From Treponema sp. (GTDB lineage Bacteria; Spirochaetota; Spirochaetia; Treponematales; Breznakiellaceae), in the NCBI GenBank assembly GCA_031268125.1, contig JAIRXT010000141.1, forward strand, positions 1 to 9,336: a DNA stretch of 9,336 nucleotides. Direction: 5' to 3'. Made by a program: the position numbers and the translations under genes. How positions within the stretch are numbered: the stretch's first letter is position 1; the number at the start of each line of letters is the position of its first letter. This document shows, in pieces, positions 1-5,431 of this stretch. The notes beneath the pieces are model-generated. The model was not told the DNA's origin. It did not search any database and was given only the letters and a program-made list of their open reading frames with translations.

Positions 1-384
1 GCTTCCCCCGGCCCTGGGGATGTTGAAAAGGACACGCTCCTGGGAAAGGACATCGGCGGCGTGGACCTTTCCGGCGGCCAATGGCAGAAACTGGCCATCG
101 CCCGGGCGGCCTACCGGGATCGGGACTTTATCATCCTGGACGAACCGACCAGCAACCTGGACCCTTTGGCGGAAACCGGTGTGTTCCAAAAGTACATCGC
201 CCTGGCCGCGGACAAGACCGTGGTTTTCGTAACCCACCGCATCAGCGTGGCCGCCCTGGCCGGCCGGATTATCGTATTTGCCGGGGGGAAGCTTGTCGAG
301 GACGGCTCCCACGACGAACTGATGCGGGCCGGCGGGGAGTACGCCCGGCTCTACCGGGAACAGGCCAAGTGGTATAACCGGTAG
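1..384 (+). CDS. ABC half-transporter, C-terminal ATPase end (5' truncated by window)
   Basis: This is the last 127 codons of an ABC protein, open in frame from base 1, so its true start lies upstream. The visible part is the second half of the nucleotide-binding domain. Counting from the first visible codon, it has the signature LSGGQ (23-27), Walker B FIILDEPT (43-50, catalytic Glu 48), the D-loop SNLD (51-54) and the switch histidine in VTHR (His79). The C-terminal end DELMRAGGEYARLYR followed by a Trp-Tyr pair is almost the same as in the gene ending at 4123, so the full protein was probably also a fused membrane/ATPase half-transporter of about 600 residues (inference). It sits 66 nt before the next paralogue on the same strand. 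A GTG at 61 could be taken for a start, but it lies inside the ATPase domain immediately before the signature motif. Substrate unknown. Confidence 0.9.
   Translation, partial: ASPGPGDVEKDTLLGKDIGGVDLSGGQWQKLAIARAAYRDRDFIILDEPTSNLDPLAETGVFQKYIALAADKTVVFVTHRISVAALAGRIIVFAGGKLVEDGSHDELMRAGGEYARLYREQAKWYNR
308..356 (+). repeat. 49-bp exact direct repeat, copy 1
   Basis: This stretch near the 3' end of the first ABC gene is identical base for base to 4050-4098 near the 3' end of the third. It encodes the shared C-terminal helix SHDELMRAGGEYARLYR (Ser/Thr variation at the edge). The identity includes third codon positions, so it is not explained by protein constraint alone. Confidence 0.9.
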
Positions 385-450
385 CAGCCTGTCGATACAC
401 TAGCGGCAATACTTTATCCAAGCTATGGTTTGTTGTAAGGGGGCGGTTCG
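385..450 (+). other. Short intergenic gap between ABC genes
   Basis: These 66 nt separate the first and second ABC genes. I see no hairpin with a T-tract and no convincing promoter pair. The end carries a purine-rich ribosome binding site (AAGGGGGCGG, about 437-446) for the ATG at 451. Read-through from the upstream gene is therefore likely, making this one operon (inference). Confidence 0.5.
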
Positions 451-2331
451 ATGAACCAGAAAAAAACCTATGGCCTGCCGGATCTTATTGTCCTGCCCCT
501 TAAAGCGGCGCCGGTCCCCACCATCCTTTGTATGCTGGAACAGTTGATTTCGACGCTGCTCCCCTCCGCCGAGATTGTTGTTACGGCGCTGTTTGTGGAC
601 ACGGCCCTGGCAATTTTCAAGGGCCGGGACGGGAATATCATCAAGCCCCTTTTCCTTTTGATGGGGATCGTCGCCTGCAGGCTGCTTCTGCCGGGGCTGG
701 CGAATTTCGCCACGACCAGGCGGAACATGGGGCTGACCAAAACCTTCAGGCTAACTGTGGCGGAAAAGCGGGCAAAGCTGGAGTACCGCCACATAGAAAA
801 CAGCGACACCTGGGATCTTATCCAGCGGGTCGGCACGGACCCGGCGGAAAAAATCGCCAAGGGTTTTGACGACAGCCTGGTTATTGTACGGGTCCTGGGG
901 CAGCTTGTCTCCGTGCTGGTGCTGCTGGCGTTCCAGGTATGGTGGGCCGCCTTGATAGTGGCGATCATCGCCGTGCCGCTCCTCTACCTGGCCTTTCGGG
1001 TGGGCGGGGCCAACTACCAGGCTGACCGGGAAGCGGCCCAATTTGAACGGCGGGCCGCCTACCTCTACGGCGTTCTGACCGGCCGGGACAATGTGGAGGA
1101 ACGGGCCCTCTTTGGGTACAGCCCTGCGCTGAACGCCGTCTGGCATGAAAAATACGAGGCCGGCAGAAAGATACGGGCCATGTTTCTGGGGAAGCTGATG
1201 GCCTCCCTAAAAGGTTCAAGCCTTATCATCGTGTTTGCGACAGCCCTCATCATCGCGGTGCTCCTTGCCCCGCTGAGATCCGGGGTCATCAGCATCGGTA
1301 TGTTCATGGGTTTTGTAACGGCCATTTTCAACCTGACCACTATGGTGGGTAACGATTTGATTTGGATGACCGGGCAGATAGGAAAATCCCGGGAGTACCT
1401 TAAAGATCTGTCGGCCTTTTTTGCGTTAAGCGAGCAGGAAGGGTCCCTGGCCTTTCCCGGTACGCCGGATACGGGGTCTCCCGTTACGGGGCCGCCGTTT
1501 ACGGCGCTGCCGCTTATAGAACCCCGGAGCATTGAATTTATCAACGTAAGTTTCCGCTACCCCGGAACGGATCGGGATATCCTTAAAAACCTTTCCCTGA
1601 AATTCGAAGCCGGCCGCCATTACGCCCTGGTGGGGGTCAACGGCGCAGGCAAAACCACCATCACCAAACTGTTGACCGGCCTCTACACCAATTACGAAGG
1701 GGAAATCCTGATAGACGAATCGCCGCAGTGTTTGCAAGAATTGCGGCCGCAGGAACTGAGGCCGCAGGAACTGCGGAGCTTTCCCGCGGGACGCATTAAA
1801 TCCCTGTTCAGCGTGGTTTACCAGGACTTTGCCAAATACCAGCTTCCCTTACAGGAATCCGTCGGCCTGGGGGCGGTTACCGCGGCCTCCGTTTCCGGCG
1901 CCGGCATTAACGCTGTGTCCCGGGCCCTGGAAAAAATTGGTCTGGAAGATCTGGTGGAAGAACTGCCCCGCGGTCTTGATACGCCCCTGGGGAAGATCCG
2001 GGAGGGGGGCGTGGATATTTCCGGCGGCCAGTGGCAGCGGGTGGCCATTGCCCGATCCCTGGCGAACCCCGCACCGGTGCGTATCCTGGACGAGCCCACC
2101 GCCGCGCTTGACCCCGCGGCGGAAAGTGCGGTCTACGAACTCTACGGTGAAATAAGCCGGGGCAAGACCACGATCTTTATTACCCACCGGCTTGGCGCGG
2201 CCCGGCTGGCCGATGAAATTCTGGTAATCGATGGGGGGCGGCTGGCCGAAAGGGGCAGCCATGAGGAACTTGTTGCCCGGGGCGGCCTCTACGCGGCGAT
2301 GTACGAGTCCCAAAGGGGATGGTATGCCTGA
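451..2331 (+). CDS. ABC transporter, fused permease/ATPase half-transporter
   Basis: A 626-residue ABC protein with an N-terminal membrane domain and a C-terminal ATPase domain, the layout of export-type half-transporters that work as dimers in the inner membrane. Hydrophobic segments lie near residues 24-52, 62-84, 142-163, 165-185, 257-278 and 279-300. ATPase motifs are Walker A GVNGAGKT (395-402), Q-loop Gln458 in YQDFAKYQ, signature ISGGQ (523-527), Walker B ending ILDEPT (Asp547, Glu548), and switch His579 in ITHR. Both catalytic residues are intact. Oddities are a Pro/Thr-rich linker (about 331-356) built of five-residue repeats, a second five-residue repeat (LRPQE) between Walker A and the Q-loop, and an Arg (544) in the usually hydrophobic Walker B strand. 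The stop codon overlaps the next gene by 8 nt, so the two products probably pair as a heterodimer (inference). The Q-loop style, an aromatic-Gln-aromatic stretch followed by xKYQ, recalls exporters in some peptide natural-product clusters, but no cargo gene is visible here. Confidence 0.93.
   Translation: MNQKKTYGLPDLIVLPLKAAPVPTILCMLEQLISTLLPSAEIVVTALFVDTALAIFKGRDGNIIKPLFLLMGIVACRLLLPGLANFATTRRNMGLTKTFRLTVAEKRAKLEYRHIENSDTWDLIQRVGTDPAEKIAKGFDDSLVIVRVLGQLVSVLVLLAFQVWWAALIVAIIAVPLLYLAFRVGGANYQADREAAQFERRAAYLYGVLTGRDNVEERALFGYSPALNAVWHEKYEAGRKIRAMFLGKLMASLKGSSLIIVFATALIIAVLLAPLRSGVISIGMFMGFVTAIFNLTTMVGNDLIWMTGQIGKSREYLKDLSAFFALSEQEGSLAFPGTPDTGSPVTGPPFTALPLIEPRSIEFINVSFRYPGTDRDILKNLSLKFEAGRHYALVGVNGAGKTTITKLLTGLYTNYEGEILIDESPQCLQELRPQELRPQELRSFPAGRIKSLFSVVYQDFAKYQLPLQESVGLGAVTAASVSGAGINAVSRALEKIGLEDLVEELPRGLDTPLGKIREGGVDISGGQWQRVAIARSLANPAPVRILDEPTAALDPAAESAVYELYGEISRGKTTIFITHRLGAARLADEILVIDGGRLAERGSHEELVARGGLYAAMYESQRGWYA
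1470..1514 (+). repeat. Three-unit 15-nt tandem repeat in the linker of the ABC gene
   Basis: Three consecutive 15-nt units begin at 1470, 1485 and 1500, each starting TACGG and ending in a CC-rich segment. They encode TGSPV, TGPPF and TALPL (Thr-Gly/Ala-x-Pro-hydrophobic). They sit in the linker joining membrane and ATPase domains, a stretch the third ABC gene does not have. In-frame slippage expansion is the simplest origin (inference). Confidence 0.7.
1741..1776 (+). repeat. 15-nt tandem repeat in the ATPase domain of the ABC gene
   Basis: Units 1741-1755 and 1756-1770 match at 13 of 15 bases, and a partial third unit (CTGCGG) follows at 1771-1776. They encode LRPQE LRPQE LR. The repeat lies between Walker A and the Q-loop, where the neighbouring paralogue (gene ending at 4123) is about 14 residues shorter. 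It is a surface insertion by position (inference). Confidence 0.75.
2018..2054 (+). repeat. 37-bp exact direct repeat over the ABC signature, copy 1
   Basis: Identical to 3810-3846. It codes for the signature motif and the following helix, SGGQWQRVAIAR. The protein is under strong constraint here, but third positions are identical too. The first ABC gene differs at the same place. Confidence 0.85.
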
Positions 2332-4123
2332 TATAAAAAACAAGCCGCTGAATGTGCTTGCGGTATTTTCAAAGCTGGCGCCGGCCTGCTTCAGGACCGC
2401 CCCCGCGGGAGTGTGTGTCGACATAGCATTACTGACGGCAAACGGCTTTGTAAACGGCGGAATCATCCTTTTAACCCAGCGGCTTCTGGACGCGGCGGCG
2501 GGATTCGCCGGGGGAACCGTCGGTACCAATGCTGTGCTTTTTGCCCTGGCCCTGCTGGCCCTGGCCCATGCGGGCAATCATATTTTCATAGGTCTTGGTA
2601 ACTATTTCGGTAACAAAAATCATCTGAAGATCGTCGGTATATTGCGGAAAGACATCAACAAAAAGGCAGCGCGCCTTGCCCCAATAGATTTTGAAAACAC
2701 CGAAATCCTGAACCACATCAACAAGGCGGAGATGGGTTCATTTAACGCGGTAAGTTTTGTCATGACCACCTTTGTCATTTTCGCGGTATTTCTGCCCTAT
2801 TTCGGTTTTGCGGCCTGGTACCTTTTCAGCCTGAAGCCGCTGTTGGTTGCGGCCCTGGCCGCGGCCTTTATTCCGCCGGCCCTGACCCAGTTTTTGCGGG
2901 TCAAAGTATTTACCCGCCTGGAAGACGCCTCGGCCCCGGCCAGGCGCGAGGCGGACTACTACGAGCAGTGTATGGCCGGGCGGGAATATTTCAAGGAGAC
3001 CCGGCTTCTGGGGGCCTACTGGTACTTCAAGAAACTCTTGAGCGATTGTATCAGCCTCCTCAACCGGCTGCGCTGGAAACACGAAGTTAAGGCCAACAGT
3101 GCGGAGCTTGCCATGAAGCTGCTGACCCTGGCCGCGTACAGCGGCGTCATTGTTCTGCTTTTCACCACCCTGATGCGGCAGGAGATCTCCGTGGGCGCCT
3201 TCGCCGCGGTGTACGGGTCGATAGACCGGTTATTCAGGATGATGAACGACCTTATCACGATGCAGATAGGCAGCAATGCCAGATACCTGGGAAGCATCCG
3301 CAACTACCTTGCGTTTATGGACCTGCCCGAGCGGAAGGGCAGATCCATGGCCCTTCCCAAGACCCGGGGCGTAGAGGTGGAAAACGTTTCGTTCAGTTAC
3401 CCCGGGTCCGGGACAAAGGCGGTGGATTCGGTAAGCCTGGACATCAGGCCCGGTGAAACGCTGGCCATTGTGGGGGAAAACGGATCGGGCAAATCGACCC
3501 TGGTACGGCTTATCACCGGCCTGTACCTGCCCGCTGAGGGCGTCGTGCGGATCGGCGGTGTGGACACGGCGGAAGCTTCTATGGAAAGCCTCTTTGAAAA
3601 CAGCTCCGCGGTGTTCCAGAAATACCAGCGTTACCAGATGACCCTGAAAGAAAATATCGGCATCAGCCGGGGGGAGGATATTTTTGCTGACAGGCGGGGA
3701 GAGGCGGAGGAAAAATTACAGCGGGCCTGCGCCCAGGCGGATCTGGAGACGGAACAGTTTCCCGCGGGCTTTGACACCATGCTGTCCCGGGAGTTTGAGG
3801 GCATCGATCTTTCCGGCGGCCAGTGGCAGCGGGTGGCCATTGCCCGGGGGCTCTACCGGGACTACGATTTCATTGTTCTTGACGAACCGACGGCGGCCAT
3901 AGACCCCATCGAAGAATCGAACATATACAACCGTTTTGCGGAGATTGTCCGGGACAAGACGGCGCTTATCGTAACCCACCGCATGGGGTCGGTACGGCTT
4001 GCCAATCGCATTCTGGTTATGAAACAGGGCCGCCTGGTGGAAACCGGAACCCACGACGAACTGATGCGGGCCGGCGGGGAGTACGCCCGGCTCTACCGAT
4101 CCCAGGAACAGTGGTATAGCTAA
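2324..4123 (+). CDS. ABC transporter, fused permease/ATPase half-transporter
   Basis: A 599-residue ABC half-transporter, membrane domain first. I chose the ATG at 2324 because AAAGGGG lies 5 nt upstream; the open frame runs back to an ATG at 2231, but that part is the shadow of the preceding gene in another frame. Hydrophobic segments lie near 30-52, 69-92, 143-163, 164-186, 262-285 and 288-305. ATPase motifs are Walker A GENGSGKST (384-392), Q-loop Gln432 in FQKYQRYQ, signature LSGGQ (496-500), Walker B FIVLDEPT (Asp520, Glu521) and switch His552 in VTHR, all canonical. The start overlaps the previous gene by 8 nt (translational coupling), so a heterodimer with that product is likely (inference). 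Its 3' end shares a 49-bp exact match with the first, truncated ABC gene, and its signature region shares 37 bp exactly with the second. Export is inferred from the fused architecture; substrate unknown. Confidence 0.93.
   Translation: MPDIKNKPLNVLAVFSKLAPACFRTAPAGVCVDIALLTANGFVNGGIILLTQRLLDAAAGFAGGTVGTNAVLFALALLALAHAGNHIFIGLGNYFGNKNHLKIVGILRKDINKKAARLAPIDFENTEILNHINKAEMGSFNAVSFVMTTFVIFAVFLPYFGFAAWYLFSLKPLLVAALAAAFIPPALTQFLRVKVFTRLEDASAPARREADYYEQCMAGREYFKETRLLGAYWYFKKLLSDCISLLNRLRWKHEVKANSAELAMKLLTLAAYSGVIVLLFTTLMRQEISVGAFAAVYGSIDRLFRMMNDLITMQIGSNARYLGSIRNYLAFMDLPERKGRSMALPKTRGVEVENVSFSYPGSGTKAVDSVSLDIRPGETLAIVGENGSGKSTLVRLITGLYLPAEGVVRIGGVDTAEASMESLFENSSAVFQKYQRYQMTLKENIGISRGEDIFADRRGEAEEKLQRACAQADLETEQFPAGFDTMLSREFEGIDLSGGQWQRVAIARGLYRDYDFIVLDEPTAAIDPIEESNIYNRFAEIVRDKTALIVTHRMGSVRLANRILVMKQGRLVETGTHDELMRAGGEYARLYRSQEQWYS
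3810..3846 (+). repeat. 37-bp exact direct repeat over the ABC signature, copy 2
   Basis: Second copy of the segment at 2018-2054, inside the third ABC gene. Flanking bases differ on both sides. Confidence 0.85.
4050..4098 (+). repeat. 49-bp exact direct repeat, copy 2
   Basis: Identical to 308-356. Bases on both sides of the match differ between the copies, so 49 bp is the full exact length. Confidence 0.9.
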
Positions 4124-4124
4124 A

Positions 4125-4149
4125 TCGGCAAAGCTATCGGCTTTGCCGA
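4125..4149 (+). other. Perfect 10-bp stem-loop just after the ABC genes
   Basis: TCGGCAAAGC (4125-4134) and its exact complement GCTTTGCCGA (4140-4149) enclose a 5-nt loop. It starts 2 nt after the stop codon of the last ABC gene and has no T-tract of its own. It may protect the 3' end of the message or act together with the terminator that follows directly (inference). Confidence 0.6.
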
Positions 4150-4168
4150 CGACAAGGATGTCGTTTTT
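4149..4168 (+). terminator. Probable rho-independent terminator of the ABC gene cluster
   Basis: A 6-bp stem (4149-4154 with 4159-4164) with loop AGGA is followed by a T-tract at 4164-4168, read on the plus strand. The stem is short, but it directly follows the stronger hairpin at 4125-4149, and its place between converging genes fits termination of the ABC transcript. Confidence 0.55.
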
Positions 4169-4180
4169 GAACAGCCCGGT

Positions 4181-4207
4181 CCCCTTGCCTGCGGCGCAGG
4201 CAAGGGG
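4181..4207. other. Strong 12-bp hairpin between converging genes
   Basis: CCCCTTGCCTGC (4181-4192), loop GGC, then the exact complement (4196-4207). The stem can grow by one A-T pair. No T-tract follows it on either strand: the minus strand has a run of T at 4215-4221, but before the hairpin. It may be a transcription block for both directions, an RNA-stabilising element, or a dispersed palindromic repeat; the sequence alone does not decide. Confidence 0.6.
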
Positions 4208-4270
4208 ATGCGCCCAAAAAAACAGAAATTTTAGGTATATCCGGGCCCTTGCTGCACGTACAACAGGCTC

Positions 4271-4816
4271 TTAGGCCCCAAAGTGCCGCTTAAGCAGGCC
4301 CCGGAAGCCGGCGCAGTGGCGGGCCTCGTCCCGGGCCATCTCGTGGACCGTGTCGTGGATAGCATCGTAGCCCCGCTCCTTGGCCCGTTTGGCGATGTCG
4401 GTCTTCCCTGCGCAGGCGCCGTACTCGGCTTCGACACGGAGTTCCAGGTTCTTCTTGGTGCTGTCGGTAACAACTTCCCCCAGAAGCTCGGCGAATTTGG
4501 CCGCGTGTTCCGCTTCCTCAAAGGCGTAACGTTTGTAGGCCTCCGCCACTTCGGGATAACCTTCCCGTTCAGCTACCCGGCTCATGGCCAGATACATGCC
4601 GACTTCGGAACACTCACCGTTAAAGTGGGCCCGCAGGTCGTCAAGGATGTCCTTCTCCGCACCCTTGGCTGCTCCAAGCACATGCTCCGCCGCAAAACTG
4701 CCGCCGGCCGTATGCTCCTTGAACTTGGAAGCCGGGGCCTTGCATTGCGGACAGGCCTCCGGAGGCTCCGCCCCCGTGTGGACATAACCGCAAACCTGGC
4801 ATACCCATTTCTTCAT
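4271..4816 (-). CDS. Reverse-type rubrerythrin (rubredoxin domain first)
   Basis: A 181-residue non-haem iron protein for peroxide reduction in the cytoplasm of anaerobes, using electrons from NAD(P)H-linked donors in known family members. The rubredoxin-like FeS4 site is N-terminal, Cys6-x2-Cys9 and Cys22-x2-Cys25 (CQVCGY and CPQCK). The ferritin-like four-helix domain follows, from about residue 54 to the end, with EExEH at 100-104 and DEARH at 163-167. Likely diiron ligands are Glu68 or Glu71, Glu101, His104, Glu129 or Glu131, Glu164 and His167. Classical rubrerythrin has the opposite order, so this is the reverse form first described in clostridia. GGAGGG lies 7 nt before the ATG. It follows perR by 59 nt on the same strand and no separate promoter is evident, so the two are probably co-transcribed and under PerR control (inference). 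Confidence 0.93.
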   Translation of the reverse strand: MKKWVCQVCGYVHTGAEPPEACPQCKAPASKFKEHTAGGSFAAEHVLGAAKGAEKDILDDLRAHFNGECSEVGMYLAMSRVAEREGYPEVAEAYKRYAFEEAEHAAKFAELLGEVVTDSTKKNLELRVEAEYGACAGKTDIAKRAKERGYDAIHDTVHEMARDEARHCAGFRGLLKRHFGA

Positions 4817-4875
4817 ACTCTAACCCTCCATTCGCCGGCCGGCGGCAAAGCGCCGCGGGGCCGGTAAAAAATATT

Positions 4876-5319
4876 TCACGGTTTAACCGTGCCGTTACCT
4901 GTATCAACTGCCTTCCGGCAGTCCCCGCAAAGACCATAAAACAGGGTTTTACGGTGATCGACATAGAGGCCGGCGAATATGCCGGCCTCCGGCTGTGCCG
5001 GAACAACTTGTTCTTCTAAAGTCTTGTTCCCGTTCCCGGCAATATCAATGACCTCTCCGCAGCGGGTACAGATAAAATGGGGGTGGGGCTGTACCCTGCC
5101 GTCAAAGCGTTCCTCCCCTTCTACCACCCCCACGGAGATCAGTTCCCCTTCTTCCTGAAAGGCCCTGATGTTCCGGTAGACGGTCCCCAGGGACAGGCGG
5201 GGATAGGCCGGCCTAAGCTGCTCGTAGACCCAGCGGGCGCTGGGATGGGAAGCGGTGGAACGGATTACATTAAGAATTTCATCCCGCTTCCTGCTGTGTT
5301 TCCTGTTTCCGGCCTTCAT
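4876..5319 (-). CDS. perR: PerR-type peroxide-sensing repressor (Fur family)
   Basis: A 147-residue Fur-family repressor. The winged-helix DNA-binding part covers about 8-72, with the recognition region around SLGTVYRNI (43-51). The structural zinc site is Cys84/Cys87 and Cys131/Cys134. All five regulatory metal ligands of Bacillus PerR have counterparts at a constant offset of 12 residues: His25, Asp73, His79, His81 and Asp92 (PerR His37, Asp85, His91, His93, Asp104). The Asp at the last position is typical of PerR; Fur proteins usually have Glu there. By analogy it senses peroxide by metal-catalysed oxidation of histidines and then releases DNA. I start at 5319, where a GAGGCAGG ribosome site lies just upstream. 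The frame stays open to an ATG at 5364, but that would put the -35 and -10 boxes and operator inside the gene and give an isoleucine-rich leader. Rubrerythrin follows downstream. Confidence 0.92.
   Translation of the reverse strand: MKAGNRKHSRKRDEILNVIRSTASHPSARWVYEQLRPAYPRLSLGTVYRNIRAFQEEGELISVGVVEGEERFDGRVQPHPHFICTRCGEVIDIAGNGNKTLEEQVVPAQPEAGIFAGLYVDHRKTLFYGLCGDCRKAVDTGNGTVKP
4877..4891 (-). other. Small inverted repeat at the 3' end of perR
   Basis: CACGG-TTAAA-CCGTG on the minus strand overlaps the last codons and stop of perR and is followed after 3 nt by a T-rich run (about 4865-4873). It could act as a weak terminator or attenuator between perR and the rubrerythrin gene. With a 5-bp stem this is tentative. 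Confidence 0.3.
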
Positions 5320-5327
5320 CCCTGCCT

Positions 5328-5352
5328 CTATAATGATAATAATAATCATTAT
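5328..5352. promoter_or_regulatory. Probable PerR box overlapping the perR promoter
   Basis: CTATAATGATAATAA (5328-5342) matches the Bacillus Per box TTATAATNATTATAA at 12 of 14 defined positions. It is part of a longer palindrome, ATAATGAT (5330-5337) with ATCATTAT (5345-5352) around a 7-nt AT centre. It covers the -10 box and the expected start point, so bound repressor would block perR and, by read-through, the rubrerythrin gene. Confidence 0.65.
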
Positions 5353-5364
5353 TAAAAAAGTCAA
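5336..5364 (-). promoter_or_regulatory. perR promoter
   Basis: On the minus strand TTGACT (5364-5359, one mismatch to the consensus -35) is followed after 17 nt by TATTAT (5341-5336, one mismatch to the consensus -10). Transcription would start near 5329, about 10 nt before the ATG, leaving room only for the ribosome site. Confidence 0.7.
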
Positions 5365-5431
5365 GGGAATTGCTGGGCCTCGTACCGGAATTATACGGCG
5401 GAGGCATTTTTCCGGCTTGCTTTTCTTTCTG

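Noticed and set aside
1..384. The first ABC gene as a pseudogene fragment
   Set aside because: The frame is intact to the window edge with all downstream ATPase motifs; the truncation is due to the window, not to a visible lesion.
2231..2323. N-terminal extension of the third ABC protein from the ATG at 2231
   Set aside because: The extra 31 residues overlap the ATPase end of the previous gene, have no ribosome site, and are not hydrophobic or family-like; the ATG at 2324 has AAAGGGG at the right distance.
1849..2577. A 242-codon minus-strand open frame over the junction of two ABC genes
   Set aside because: It is antisense to conserved ATPase motifs and to the coupled start at 2324; no independent signal supports it.
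4283..4867. A 194-codon plus-strand open frame opposite the rubrerythrin gene
   Set aside because: It is antisense to a clear rubrerythrin with all metal-binding residues, has no ribosome site or family motifs, and is explained by GC-rich third positions.
5329..5353. AT-rich trinucleotide run as a microsatellite
   Set aside because: The run is only a few units long and is better explained as a palindromic PerR-box-like operator over a good -10 box.
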